Source of the DNA: Herbaspirillum aquaticum
GTDB taxonomy: Bacteria > Pseudomonadota > Gammaproteobacteria > Burkholderiales > Burkholderiaceae_D
Direction: 5' to 3'
DNA length: 64,000 nt
NCBI RefSeq assembly: GCF_002213425.1
Contig: NZ_NJGV01000004.1
Coordinates: forward strand, 62,001 to 126,000
Shown here one piece after another: positions 28,302-37,041 of this stretch. Both the position numbers and the translations under genes were made by a program. The notes under the pieces were generated by a model, which did no database searches, was not told the DNA's origin, and was given only the letters and a program-made list of their open reading frames with translations. Numbering within the stretch: the stretch's first letter is position 1; every line of letters starts with the position of its first letter.

Positions 28302-29417
28302 ATGCTGACCATGACTTCTCCCGCCGCATCACCTGTCACCGTCGACGAGCAGGCCGGCCTCGATCCCGAGGTCTGCTGGCAAGCCGTGCAGCGGCGCGAT
28401 GCGTCCTTCGATGGGCGCTTCTGGTATTCGGTGCGCACCACCGGCGTGTACTGCAAGCCGTCCTGCGGCGCGCGCACGCCCTTGCGCAAGAACGTCGGCC
28501 TGCACGCCAGCCGCGACGCTGCCGAGGCCGCCGGCTTTCGTCCCTGCCAGCGCTGCAAGCCGGACCAGCCGCCCCTTCAGGAACGCCAGGCGCAAGCCAT
28601 CGCGCAGGCCTCCCGGTTGATCGAGCAGGCCGACGAGCCACCCGATACGGCCACCCTGGCCCAGGCGGTGGGCTTGAGCCGCCATCACTTCCATCGTCTC
28701 TTCAAACAGCATGCCGGGATCACGCCCAAGGCCTATGCCGATGCACACCGCGCCGCGCGCCTGCGCGCGCAGCTGGGCAGCGCCGCCAGCGTGACCGATA
28801 CGCTCTATGAAGTGGGCTTTCACTCCAGTGGCGGCTTCTATGCGCAGAGCAAGGCGCAGCTGGGCATGCAGCCAAGCACTTACCGGCGCGGCGGCCAGGG
28901 TGAACAGATCCGCTTCGCCGTGGCGCAATGCTGGCTGGGTGCCTTGCTGGTGGCGGCCACCGGGCAGGGCATCTGCGCCGTCACCTTGGGCAGCGAGCCG
29001 GAGGCGCTGGTGCAGCAACTGCAGGACCGCTTCCCCCAAGCCGATCTCGCGCCGGGCGACGCCAGCTTCGAGCACACGCTGGCCCAGGTGCTGGCCGCGC
29101 TGGACGATCCACGCCAGGGCGCTGCCTTGCCGCTGGACGTGCGCGGCACGGCCTTCCAGCAGCGTGTCTGGCAAGCCCTGCGGGCGGTGCCGCCCGGTGT
29201 CACGCTCACCTATGCGGAACTGGCCGCGCGCATCGGGCAGCCGCAGGCGGTGCGCGCCGTGGCCAATGCCTGTGCGCGCAACGAGATCGCCGTGCTCATT
29301 CCCTGCCATCGCATCGTGCGGGTTGATGGTTCTCCTTCCGGCTATCGCTGGGGCATCGCGCGCAAGACCGCCTTGCTTGCACGCGAAGGGGCTTGCCCGC
29401 AGGAGACGGACGCCTGA
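28302..29417 (+). CDS. ada: Ada, bifunctional alkylated-DNA repair protein and activator
   Basis: A 371-residue protein with all three Ada modules. The methylphosphotriester-sensing zinc domain has Cys51, Cys55 (VYCKPSCGART), Cys82 and Cys85 (RPCQRCKP). The AraC-type helix-turn-helix spans residues ~100-195 (VGLSRHHFHRLFKQHAGITP). The O6-methylguanine methyltransferase domain has the acceptor Cys335 in IPCHRIVR. GGAG lies 6 nt before ATG 28302. Methylated Ada activates its own operon; the genes downstream (lipoprotein hydrolase, alkB) are probably co-induced. Confidence 0.96.
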   Translation: MLTMTSPAASPVTVDEQAGLDPEVCWQAVQRRDASFDGRFWYSVRTTGVYCKPSCGARTPLRKNVGLHASRDAAEAAGFRPCQRCKPDQPPLQERQAQAIAQASRLIEQADEPPDTATLAQAVGLSRHHFHRLFKQHAGITPKAYADAHRAARLRAQLGSAASVTDTLYEVGFHSSGGFYAQSKAQLGMQPSTYRRGGQGEQIRFAVAQCWLGALLVAATGQGICAVTLGSEPEALVQQLQDRFPQADLAPGDASFEHTLAQVLAALDDPRQGAALPLDVRGTAFQQRVWQALRAVPPGVTLTYAELAARIGQPQAVRAVANACARNEIAVLIPCHRIVRVDGSPSGYRWGIARKTALLAREGACPQETDA

Positions 29418-29470
29418 ATCATTTGCCCTGCGCAGCTACAATAGGTCTTCGATTACTGCTGGAGTTGCGC

Positions 29471-30382
29471 ATGCATGTTCTTGGCAAGGCTGGTCTGGTC
29501 ATTGCAGGGGCCGTACTGATCCTGGGGGGCGTCGTCGCCTGTTCGCCGCTGTCGGCCATCAATGCCGTCACTCCTGCATCGGCCTACGTCAAGACCGAAG
29601 GAGTGGCCTACGCCAACACCGATAACCCGCGTCAAAAGCTGGACATCTATCGCCCCGCCAGCGCGCCGGCAGCCGGCACCGGCCCGGGCTTGCCGGTGGT
29701 GGTCTTTTTCTATGGTGGGAGCTGGAACGAGGGCAGCCGCAAGGATTACGCCTTTGTCGGCGAGGCCTTGAGTTCGCGCGGTTTCATCGCGGTGCTGCCC
29801 GACTATCGCGTCTATCCCGAAGTGCGTTATCCCGATTTCGTGAAGGACAGCGCCCAGGCCGTCGCCTGGACCCTGCGCTCGCTGCGTGAGCTGGGCGGCG
29901 ATCCGCAGCGCGTCTTTGTCATGGGACATAGTGCCGGTGCCTACAACGCCTCCATGGTGGCACTGGACCCACGCTGGCTGCGCGAGGCCGGCGCCTCGCC
30001 GGATGCGCTGCGCGGCTGGATCGGACTGGCCGGACCCTATGACTTCCTGCCCATCGAAAACGAGGATGTGAAACCGGTCTTCTTCGCGCCCGATTCCCCG
30101 CCCGATTCGCAACCGGTACGCCACGTGCAAGCCGGTGCACCGCCAGCATTGCTGATCGCTTCGCACAAGGACAAGCTGGTCTCGGCCGAACGCAACACCG
30201 CCGGCCTGGCCAAGCTGCTGCGCGCACAGCAGGTGCCGGTGGTGGAGCGCTACTTCGACAACACCTCGCATGCCTCGCTGGTGGGCAGCCTGTCGCGGCC
30301 GCTGCGTTTCATCGCGCCGACTCTCGAAGAAGTGAGCCAATTCATTGAAAATCCGCCACCCCGTCCGGAGCCATCCAAGTGA
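29471..30382 (+). CDS. Lipid-anchored alpha/beta hydrolase (BD-FAE/esterase-like)
   Basis: A 303-residue hydrolase. The N-terminus VLGKAGLVIAGAVLILGG with VVACSPL suggests a lipoprotein signal (Cys at the end of a slightly atypical lipobox). The oxyanion-hole segment is VVFFYGGSWNEGS, the nucleophile elbow VMGHSAGAYNA and the likely catalytic His FDNTSHASLV. GGAG lies 6 nt before ATG 29471; GTG of alkB overlaps its stop. The position between ada and alkB is unusual for an envelope esterase and may mean induction by alkylation stress. Confidence 0.82.
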   Translation: MHVLGKAGLVIAGAVLILGGVVACSPLSAINAVTPASAYVKTEGVAYANTDNPRQKLDIYRPASAPAAGTGPGLPVVVFFYGGSWNEGSRKDYAFVGEALSSRGFIAVLPDYRVYPEVRYPDFVKDSAQAVAWTLRSLRELGGDPQRVFVMGHSAGAYNASMVALDPRWLREAGASPDALRGWIGLAGPYDFLPIENEDVKPVFFAPDSPPDSQPVRHVQAGAPPALLIASHKDKLVSAERNTAGLAKLLRAQQVPVVERYFDNTSHASLVGSLSRPLRFIAPTLEEVSQFIENPPPRPEPSK

Positions 30383-31032
30383 CGGGGGACCTCTTCGCGG
30401 GGCTGGCGCGTGATCCTTCGGTAGAGACCATCACCGAAGGGGCGCTGTGCTTGCGCGCCTTTGTCGACGAAGAGGAAGCCGCACGTTTGATGGCCGCCAT
30501 CGATGCCGTGCTGGCCGCCTCACCCCTGCGCCACATGCAGACGCCGGGCGGCTTTCGCATGTCGGTGGCGATGACCAACTGCGGCCAGTATGGCTGGGTG
30601 ACGGATCGTCGCGGCTATCGTTACCAGTCGCTCGATCCGCTGGCCGAGCGCGACTGGCCTGCCATGCCGGCGGCCTTTGCGGGATTGGCCGCGCGCGCCT
30701 CGGCAGCCGCCGGTTTTGCAGGATTCCTTCCTGACGCTTGCCTCATCAATCGCTACGAACCCGGTGCGCGCATGTCCTTGCATCAAGACAAGAATGAACT
30801 GGACATGGACCAGCCCATCGTCTCCGTCTCGCTCGGTCTTCCCGCCACCTTCCTGTTCGGAGGCATGGCACGCACCGACAAGCCGCAGCGCATGCGCCTC
30901 GAAAGCGGTGACGTGGTGGTGTGGGGCGGCCCGGCGCGATTGGCCTTCCACGGCGTCGATATCTTGCGCGATGGCGAACATGCGCTGACCGGGCGCTGCC
31001 GCTACAACCTGACATTCCGCCGCGCCCGTTGA
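30379..31032 (+). CDS. alkB: AlkB, Fe(II)/2-oxoglutarate-dependent DNA demethylase
   Basis: Repairs 1-methyladenine and 3-methylcytosine by oxidative demethylation. 217 residues from a GTG overlapping the preceding stop, with GGAG upstream. Iron ligands His135-x-Asp137 (SLHQDKNE) and His191 (AFHGVD) and the 2-oxoglutarate-binding RYNLTFR near the C-terminus (Arg208, Arg214) are intact. Clustered with ada as in the E. coli adaptive-response operon. Confidence 0.95.
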   Translation: MTGDLFAGLARDPSVETITEGALCLRAFVDEEEAARLMAAIDAVLAASPLRHMQTPGGFRMSVAMTNCGQYGWVTDRRGYRYQSLDPLAERDWPAMPAAFAGLAARASAAAGFAGFLPDACLINRYEPGARMSLHQDKNELDMDQPIVSVSLGLPATFLFGGMARTDKPQRMRLESGDVVVWGGPARLAFHGVDILRDGEHALTGRCRYNLTFRRAR

Positions 31033-31043
31033 AGGGCGGCGCT

Positions 31044-32267
31044 CTACGCGCGGGCTGCCGGGCGTGCCACCGGCCCGCGCCGGGCAGGCGCTGCGGCCTT
31101 GCGTGCCGGCTTCTTGCGGGCGGGTTTGTGTTCTTTCTTCTCTTCGGTCTCCTGCAGGCGTTGCTGCAACAGGGCCAGCACGGCGGCTTCTTCCGGTGAC
31201 AGGTCCTGCAATTCTTCCACCAGTTCGGTTTGCACCCGCTCTTCCAGCCGCTCTGCAAAACTTCCATCCAGATAGCTTTCGATCACGGCCGGATGCACGT
31301 AGCACTTGCGACAGATCGACGGTGTATTGCCCAGGCGCCGCGCCACGTTCTCGATGGCGCGCACCACGTTCTGCTTGGCCTGCGCCTGCGAGTCCACCCG
31401 TTCAAAGGCCTGCAGCGCCAGCGTGGCCAGCACCGTGCCTGCCCAGGTGCGGAAATCCTTGGCACTGAAATCCTCACCTGCCGCCTCGCGCAGGTAGGCA
31501 TTGACGTCGCCCGAATCGATGCAGTGGCGCTGGCCGTCGTCATCCACGTACTGGAACAATTCCTGTCCCGGCAACTCGCGCATCTTGCGGATGATGCGCG
31601 CCACGTAGGGATCGTGCAGCTTGATGTCATGCTGCACGCCGCTCTTGCCGCGGAAACGGAACAGCACATCGCTGCCATCCACGCGCACGTGGCGATGGCG
31701 CAGCGTGGTCAGTCCGAAGGACTGGTTCTGTTTGGCGTATTCGTCATTGCCGACCCGCATGAAGGTGGTCTGCAGCAGATGCACCACGGCCGCCAGCACT
31801 TTCTGGCGATGCAGGCCGGGACGCTTCAGGTCCTTTTCCACCACGCGACGGATGCCGGGCAGGGCCCGCGCGAAACTGATCATGCGCAGGTACTTGGCAT
31901 CATCGCGCACCAGGCGCCAGCGGGCGTGATAGCGATACTGCTTGCGCCCGCGCGCATCGCGTCCGGTGGCCTGGATGTGGCCGTTGGCATGGGGGCTGAT
32001 CCACACGTCTTGCCATGCCGGCGGGATGGCCAGCGACTTCAGTCGTGCCAGCACCGCTTCATCGCGGATGAGCGCATCGTCCGCATCGTGATAGGCGAAA
32101 CCCTTGCCGCGCCGGCTGCGGCGGATCCCCGGCATGCTGTCGTTGACGTAGCGCAGCTGGTTGGCGCGGGCGATGTCGATGGCTTCTTCAAGGTGGCGGG
32201 CGTCGGCAGGCGGGGTAGCCGGGGCCGATGAGCTGGGCGAGTCCGGGGTTGCGGCGATGCGGTCCAT
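31044..32267 (-). CDS. DNA topoisomerase IB (poxvirus type)
   Basis: A 407-residue tyrosine recombinase-fold topoisomerase that relaxes supercoils through a 3-prime phosphotyrosine. Catalytic residues visible: Arg171 (FMRVGNDEYA), Lys208 (FRGKSG), Arg273 (DFRTWAGT) and nucleophile Tyr323 (CRKCYVHP). The C-terminal ~45 residues form a Lys/Arg/Ala/Pro-rich basic tail (KPARKKPARKAAAPARR), probably for DNA binding. ATG 32267 has GAGGAG upstream. Convergent with alkB, 11 nt apart. Confidence 0.93.
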   Translation of the reverse strand: MDRIAATPDSPSSSAPATPPADARHLEEAIDIARANQLRYVNDSMPGIRRSRRGKGFAYHDADDALIRDEAVLARLKSLAIPPAWQDVWISPHANGHIQATGRDARGRKQYRYHARWRLVRDDAKYLRMISFARALPGIRRVVEKDLKRPGLHRQKVLAAVVHLLQTTFMRVGNDEYAKQNQSFGLTTLRHRHVRVDGSDVLFRFRGKSGVQHDIKLHDPYVARIIRKMRELPGQELFQYVDDDGQRHCIDSGDVNAYLREAAGEDFSAKDFRTWAGTVLATLALQAFERVDSQAQAKQNVVRAIENVARRLGNTPSICRKCYVHPAVIESYLDGSFAERLEERVQTELVEELQDLSPEEAAVLALLQQRLQETEEKKEHKPARKKPARKAAAPARRGPVARPAARA

Positions 32268-32401
32268 GATGGTCTCCTCGGACGCGGTGCGCCGGGAGAT
32301 CCGGCACCGGTCCATGCGCGCCATTATTGAGCAATCGCCCTGGCCCGGCAGTCAGCCATCGGCCGTGGATGGTGTGGGATTTTTCCGGCAGGCGCCCGCG
32401 T

Positions 32402-33720
32402 TCAGAAGGACCATTGCAGATTGAAGCCGCCCGTGACGGCGGCCGTCTGGAAACCCTGCGGCTTGGCCAGGGGCGTGGCCACGAACATGTCGTAGTTCAG
32501 CTTGGCCACGCTGCCGCGCAAGCCCAGCGCAGCGCCGGTGAGCCGCTGGCCGGTGAGGAAGCGCGCGGTCGGGCCCGCTACCTCGCCGGTATCGACACCG
32601 GCGAACAATTCCTGGCCACTCTCGCCCAGGCCGAGTGCGAGTTCATTGCGCAGGAACCAGCCGCGTTCCGCCTGCAGGGTCAGCTCGCCGTCAAAGCCGC
32701 GCACCGTATAGCGGCCACCGATGGAGAACTGGTCTTGCGGCGGCAGGCTGCCCCGGTTCCACTGCGCGCGCAGCGTGGAGTTGTAGCGCCAGTGCGCACC
32801 AGCGAGCTGGAACGGCGCATTGACCGATGCATCCAGCAGCCACAGGCCGTAGCGCCTGCCCAGCTGTGGCAGGTCGAAGGGCGAGGCGGGCTCGGCGCCT
32901 TGCGTATCGAGCGAACGCCGCCACGACAGCGTGGCGTCGGCAATGGTGTCGCCCAGGTACTGGCGATGATTCACGCCCGCTTCCCAGGCACTGGTGCGGC
33001 GCTGCTGGGCCCCGATCTCCAGGTCATCGATGGCGTTGTAGGCCTTGCGCAGCAAGCCCTTGCCAAACACCGTGGTCTTGCTGGCCGCATCGCGATGGAT
33101 GAGGCGCGACAGCTTCAGCTCGGTGGTTTCCGAGCGGCCGCTGTAGACGAAGTTCTCGAAAGCCCCGGCCACGGTCTGGTGATAGCGGTTGCCCGACATC
33201 GTCACTCCTGCCATCCAGTTGCCCCAAGGCAGGGAGTAATGCAGCGTATAGGCCTGGCTGCCATGGTCGCCATAGTGGTTCAGGCTGCGGCTCATGCTCA
33301 CGTAGAAGAGGTCATTGAGGGTCCACCAATTGTCATAGGCCAATGTCAGCCCGGCCAGGTATTTGCCGGTGGCCTTGGCGCCGCCATCGTCCAGGCTCGC
33401 CGTGAGATGGAAGGGGAAGGCCTGCTGGTACTGGATCACCAGGTCGCTGTCACCCGCCTGGGCGCCCTCGTCTTCGGAGGGCGTGATCTTGATGTCGGCC
33501 TGCACGGTCGGCAGGCGCTTAAAATTTTCCAGACCCTGTTCGATATCGCGCAGGTTGAGGATCTCGCCCGGGCTGACGGGCAGGGCGTTGAAGGCAGTCC
33601 CGCGCGCATCGGCGTCGGGCGCAAAGCGGATGTGCCGCACGCGACCCGGCACCACACTGAGCACCAGCCGTCCCGTGGACAGGTCTTGCGGACGGGCCAG
33701 CACACGCGTGGTGGTGTAAT
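32402..33720 (-). pseudogene. 5-prime-truncated TpsB (ShlB/FhaC-type) outer-membrane transporter
   Basis: The remaining ~440 codons encode the POTRA-2 region (TTRVLARPQDLSTGRLVLSV, then PGRVRHIRF) and a complete-looking 16-strand beta-barrel ending GGFNLQWSF; the barrel-plugging VRGFDGE motif is present (YTVRGFDGE). The signal peptide, plug helix and first POTRA domain (about 120 residues) are missing. The frame continues to 33811 but that extension is unrelated sequence. The break at about 33713-33721 joins it head-to-head with a toxin gene fragment. It should not insert or secrete. Confidence 0.82.
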
Positions 33721-34395
33721 CAAGCCCTGTTTGGTGCTTATCGTTCGACGGAAGGCGCGCGCGTAATTGCATCTTTCGATATTGAGACCTATCCAGGCGA
33801 GCGCTTTTCATTGGAAGAAATTGGGGTTGAGGCGGGGAAGCGCGCTTTGATTCAGGTGTTGGGGAAGTACCTACCTAAAGTTTTGATGGGTGCAGAAGAG
33901 GGAGTTCTGAAGAGAAGTGCTGCCGGTAATTTGGATTCGCCGAAAATTTCAACGGATTCATCAGCAGTAGGGAAATCAGGTGTGGACAGTGTGACAGGTG
34001 CTTCGGCAAATAGCTCAGTGCCCACTAGTAATCGGTTGACCCAGTTGCAGATAAATAAGGAAAATGGGGCTGCGTTTGAGAAATCGGTATTTCAAGATGT
34101 TCAAATGCAGATGCCAGATGCGGTCCAGCAAGTAACCGTAAAGACTAAATCAGGAGTAAATACCCGAATTGATATCATTGGAACTAGCCCGTCGGGACAA
34201 GTGGTGTGCCTTGAATGCAAGGGTTCAGCAAGTGCTCCGCTGACGCCTAATCAAACAGTTGGTTTCCCTGAGATAAAGAAGACCGGTGCGGTCGTTGTAG
34301 GAAATGGGAAACCAGGATTTCCAGGCGGGACCGTAATACCTCCAACAGATGTGCAGATTGTTAGGCCTGGGCAAAAACCAACTATTGGACCTTAA
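33721..34395 (+). pseudogene. Orphan C-terminal toxin fragment (CdiA/haemagglutinin-type, PD-(D/E)XK-like nuclease)
   Basis: The open frame enters from the breakpoint without a start (QALFGAYRSTEGARVIASFD), the style of pretoxin sequence before CdiA/haemagglutinin toxins. A Ser/Asn-rich linker follows, then the toxin domain: RLTQLQINKENGAAFEKSVF, RIDIIGTSPSGQVVCLECKG, SASAPLTPNQTVGFPEI. The Asp in RIDIIG and Glu-x-Lys in ECKG resemble a PD-(D/E)XK nuclease site (inference). A TTG at 33811 could allow a ~194-residue product. Lower GC than the flanks. It is followed at once by a probable immunity gene. Confidence 0.65.
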
Positions 34396-34734
34396 ATGTC
34401 AGTGTTAGATAAAGATGTGATTGATTCTATCGGAACCAATTCAGAAACTGGTTCCGTTAATTTAATAATTTCAGATCATTTGGGTTGGGGGGAAGAAACC
34501 GAATCGCATTTACTAGCACTTCAAGAAAAAATAAATACGTATATTAGGTATATAGAGAGTTCAGAGATATATTCCTCTTTCCCCTCAGCTATAGGGAAAA
34601 ATCTGGTGATTAATATTTACTGTAAGTTTCCCCCAATAGAGGAGTGTCGGAATTTTTTTTCTCATGTACAGGTAATCTTGGAAAGTATTGGTATTGGTTT
34701 TGCTGTCACAGACTTTTCTTCTAAAAATATTTGA
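34396..34734 (+). CDS. DUF6572-type probable immunity protein
   Basis: A 112-residue acidic cytosolic protein starting right after the toxin stop: MSVLDKDVIDSIGTNSETGS, then VNLIISDHLGWGEETESHLL and ALQEKINTYIRYIESSEIY. These segments resemble the DUF6572 family as I remember it, whose members occur next to polymorphic toxins. It is markedly AT-rich. The intact frame beside a decayed toxin suggests selection to keep protection, as in orphan toxin/immunity modules. Partner specificity is inferred from adjacency. Confidence 0.65.
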   Translation: MSVLDKDVIDSIGTNSETGSVNLIISDHLGWGEETESHLLALQEKINTYIRYIESSEIYSSFPSAIGKNLVINIYCKFPPIEECRNFFSHVQVILESIGIGFAVTDFSSKNI

Positions 34735-34941
34735 TAGAAGGTGAGATAAAAATAGTAGATAACAGAGATTTTGTAGTATGGATTAAATTATTGATGTTTC
34801 TATTCGGGTTATCTCTCGTTTATTGGTGGCTTGACTAGGCCAATCAGAGGCCGACCATGAGTGCTTTACCTCTCTTTTAGCAGTCAAATCCCTTCAATCT
34901 TGAATTTCAGGGTGTACCGCAGGCAACTGATTCAGCGCTAG

Positions 34942-36024
34942 GTGCAGCAGATCACCGGCCAACGGTATCTGGCCGGATACAGCAGCAATGAAGCGCAATA
35001 CCAGGCCTTGATGAACGCGGGCCTGCAGGTGGCGCAATCGCAGCGCTATACGCTGGGCGTGGCGCTGACCGATGCGCAGATTGCGGAGCTGAAGACGGAC
35101 ATCGTCTGGCTGGTCAAGCAGACGGTCACGCTGGCCGATGGCAGCACGCAGGAAGTGCTGGTGCCGCAGGTGTACATGCACGCCTCCAATGTGCAGGTGA
35201 CCGGACAGGGCACGCTGATCGCGGGCAATGATGTGGCCTTCCAGGCGGCGCAGGATATCGTCAACAGCGGTGGCACGATTGCGGGGCGGCAGAGTGTTTC
35301 GCTGGCGGGCAACAACGTGCAGAACCTGGGTGGGCGTGTCAGCGGCAGTGCGGTGACGGTGGCGGCCGCACAGGACATCAACAACATCGGCGGCACCATT
35401 GACGCGCGCAATACGCTGGTGGCCAGTGCCGGTCGAGACATCAACAGCGCTGCCACTACGGTAGCGACGGCCAATGCGGTCACCAGCGGGACCAACATCA
35501 ACCAGAATGCGTCGATGTCGGTGTCCGAGACCAATGGCTCGCTCACTGCCGTGGCCGGGCGAGACATCAATCTCAAGGCCAGCAGCACCTCTGCGGACAA
35601 TGTGACGTTGGTTGCGCAGCGGGATGTGAACCTGTCCACGGTGCATGAGACCTCTCAGGAAAAAATCACCTGGGACAGCAGCAATCGCGCCGAAGTCAAG
35701 GACAGCAGCAATAGCCTGACGAAGAACTGGGATGGCAATCAGCTGCGTGAGGATGTGGAGGCGCAGGCGAAGATTACGCAGGCGTTTGGGCAGCAGGCGG
35801 CAAAGATGGTGGGCACCTATGCAGACCAGAAAGAGAAGGAGCTAAGGCTAGCGGCCATTCAGGCTGCGCAGGATGGAGATCAGGCTCAATCTGATGCGTT
35901 GAGTGCTGAAGCGGAGAAGTGGAAAGAAGGTGGTGCTTATCGGGCAGGTGCACACTCGGCAATTGGCTTGCTTGCGGGAGGTGTGTCTGGTGCACTGAGC
36001 ATTGATTTTGCAGTCGCAAAGCGA
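34942..36024 (+). pseudogene. Internal fragment of a TpsA/filamentous haemagglutinin-like exoprotein
   Basis: About 360 codons of haemagglutinin-type sequence: QQITGQRYLAGYSSNEAQYQ, LADGSTQEVLVPQVYM, then ~20-residue beta-helix repeats of the pattern G-x-D-I-N (AAQDINNIGG, SAGRDINSA, VAGRDINLKA) and the YRAGAHSAIGLLAGGVSGAL pretoxin segment. The secretion domain and most of the protein are absent. An in-frame TAG at 34939-34941 interrupts recognisable sequence upstream. At about 36000 the frame runs into an immunity-like domain. Not a functional adhesin. Confidence 0.8.
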
Positions 36025-36258
36025 ATGGCATTGACTCATCTTGAACAACTTTCCAAAGCATCGGACGGTGTTACCTACGCGCTATTGGAATCGCATATTC
36101 GGGAAGAGAGTGATGGCTGGTATTTTCCTTATCAATCTGAGAAATACCTCCTGACGGGGCATTTCGGAGACTCCCTGGTAGGGAACTGGCCAATATTTGT
36201 CAGCCGCACGGGTGACTTTGCAGGCCCTCGACGGCGAGGAATGTTTCCACAAACCTGA
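36025..36258 (+). pseudogene. Imm35/YrhB-like immunity remnant, frameshifted
   Basis: In frame after the haemagglutinin fragment, an ATG opens MALTHLEQLSKASDGVTYAL followed by EESDGWYFPYQSEKYLLTG and DSLVGNWPIFVSRTGDFAG. The W-Y-F, L-x-TG and GN-x-PI features resemble YrhB/Imm35-type proteins. After residue ~67 the frame ends quickly (GPRRRGMFPQT). A different frame at the same place continues with sensible sequence (QALDGEECFHKPEASVRRES), so a single-base indel near 36215-36225 is likely. It could still be translated as a 77-residue protein. Confidence 0.5.
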
Positions 36259-36337
36259 GGCCAGCGTTCGAAGAGAAAGCCGGATGACATCGAAGATCGA
36301 TGCAGAGAAAATCCAATCAGCTATCGAGGATGTTCCA

Positions 36338-36811
36338 ATGATTGAAATGAATATCGCCAGAGGGGACATCACCCTCATTCCGGCTGACGTCATCGTCAAC
36401 GCTGCCAACAGCTCGTTGCTGGGAGGCGGCGGTGTCGACGGTGCCATCCACCGTAAAGGTGGGCCGGACATACTGGATGAATGCAAGAAAATCAGAGCCC
36501 GGCAAGGAGGATGCAGCGTGGGGGATGCTGTCGTCACGACCGCCGGAAAGCTGCCCGCGAAATACGTCATTCACGCCGTTGGGCCGACCTGGCAGGGCGG
36601 CGAAAAGGGCGAGCCTGAGCTTCTGCGGAAGACTTATCTCGCCTGCCTGCAGGTGGCCAGGTCGCTCAAGGTCGAGAGTATTTCATTTCCCAATATTTCG
36701 ACCGGGACCTATCGCTTCCCCAAGCCACTTGCGGCCGCCATCTCCCGATTCAGTACCGCTGCTGGAAGACCGATATCTGGAGGCCGCCCGAACCGGATGT
36801 CTCCGGATTAA
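36338..36811 (+). CDS. Macro-domain protein (ADP-ribosyl/O-acetyl-ADP-ribose hydrolase type), 3-prime truncated
   Basis: The MacroD/YmdB core is clear: RGDITLIPADVIVNAANSSL, LGGGGVDGAIHRKGGPDILD, YVIHAVGPTWQGGE and SISFPNISTGTYRFPK. The expected C-terminal helix-strand-helix (~35-40 residues) is replaced by unrelated AISRFSTAAGRPISGGRPN, so the protein (157 residues) is probably clipped and unstable. GAGGA lies 8 nt before ATG 36338; ATG 36284 is an alternative, and the same frame runs further upstream into the immunity remnant. Macro domains often accompany ADP-ribosyl toxins. Confidence 0.7.
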   Translation: MIEMNIARGDITLIPADVIVNAANSSLLGGGGVDGAIHRKGGPDILDECKKIRARQGGCSVGDAVVTTAGKLPAKYVIHAVGPTWQGGEKGEPELLRKTYLACLQVARSLKVESISFPNISTGTYRFPKPLAAAISRFSTAAGRPISGGRPNRMSPD

Positions 36812-37029
36812 CGCTGGCGCAATGAAATGAACATTCTTTCCCGGCAGCGCCCACCAGCGCTCCCCGACGCGTGAAATGCCGATATGAAGCTCTGCACCCC
36901 GATAGCAGCCCGACAAAGTCAGAAAATTCATATCCCCCTTCATCTCAAATCCTCACAAGTCCCGCAGTCCACCCACCCCGCGAGAACCAATCCCCCAAAA
37001 CCCCACTCCTATCTCAGCGTCCGGCCATG
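36812..37029 (+). other. Gene-poor spacer after the decayed toxin locus
   Basis: With the promoter region and leader it forms a gap of about 375 nt before the sugar-binding protein gene. I see no convincing gene. A minus-strand open frame (36943-36683) overlaps the damaged macro gene 3-prime end and may be a remnant of whatever recombined there, but I recognise no family. Confidence 0.4.
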
Positions 37030-37040
37030 TGGTCTGACCA
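37030..37040. promoter_or_regulatory. FadR/GntR-type operator TGGTCTGACCA
   Basis: A perfect 11-bp dyad, TGGT-CTG-ACCA, fits the TGGTnnnACCA pattern of FadR-subfamily GntR regulators. It ends 1 nt before the -35 hexamer of the sugar-importer promoter, so binding should affect polymerase access. No GntR gene lies in the window. Confidence 0.55.
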
Positions 37041-37041
37041 T

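Noticed and set aside
29423-29442. TTGCCC and TACAAT upstream of the lipoprotein hydrolase as a separate promoter
   Set aside because: The spacer is only 8 nt, far too short for sigma70; the gene is better explained by read-through from ada.
32327-33766. 479-codon plus-strand frame opposite the truncated TpsB gene
   Set aside because: The minus strand carries the beta-barrel homology; the plus frame is the mirror of it and ends near the recombination joint by chance.
35200-35650. Repeated GRDIN-type segments as a possible DNA repeat array or CRISPR-like element
   Set aside because: The periodicity is at protein level (beta-helix repeats of haemagglutinin) with diverged nucleotide sequence and no constant spacer length.
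36683-36943. 86-codon minus-strand frame overlapping the macro gene 3-prime end
   Set aside because: No ribosome site and no family match; half of it lies opposite the conserved macro-domain coding sequence. It may reflect the sequence that replaced the macro C-terminus, but it cannot be supported as a gene.
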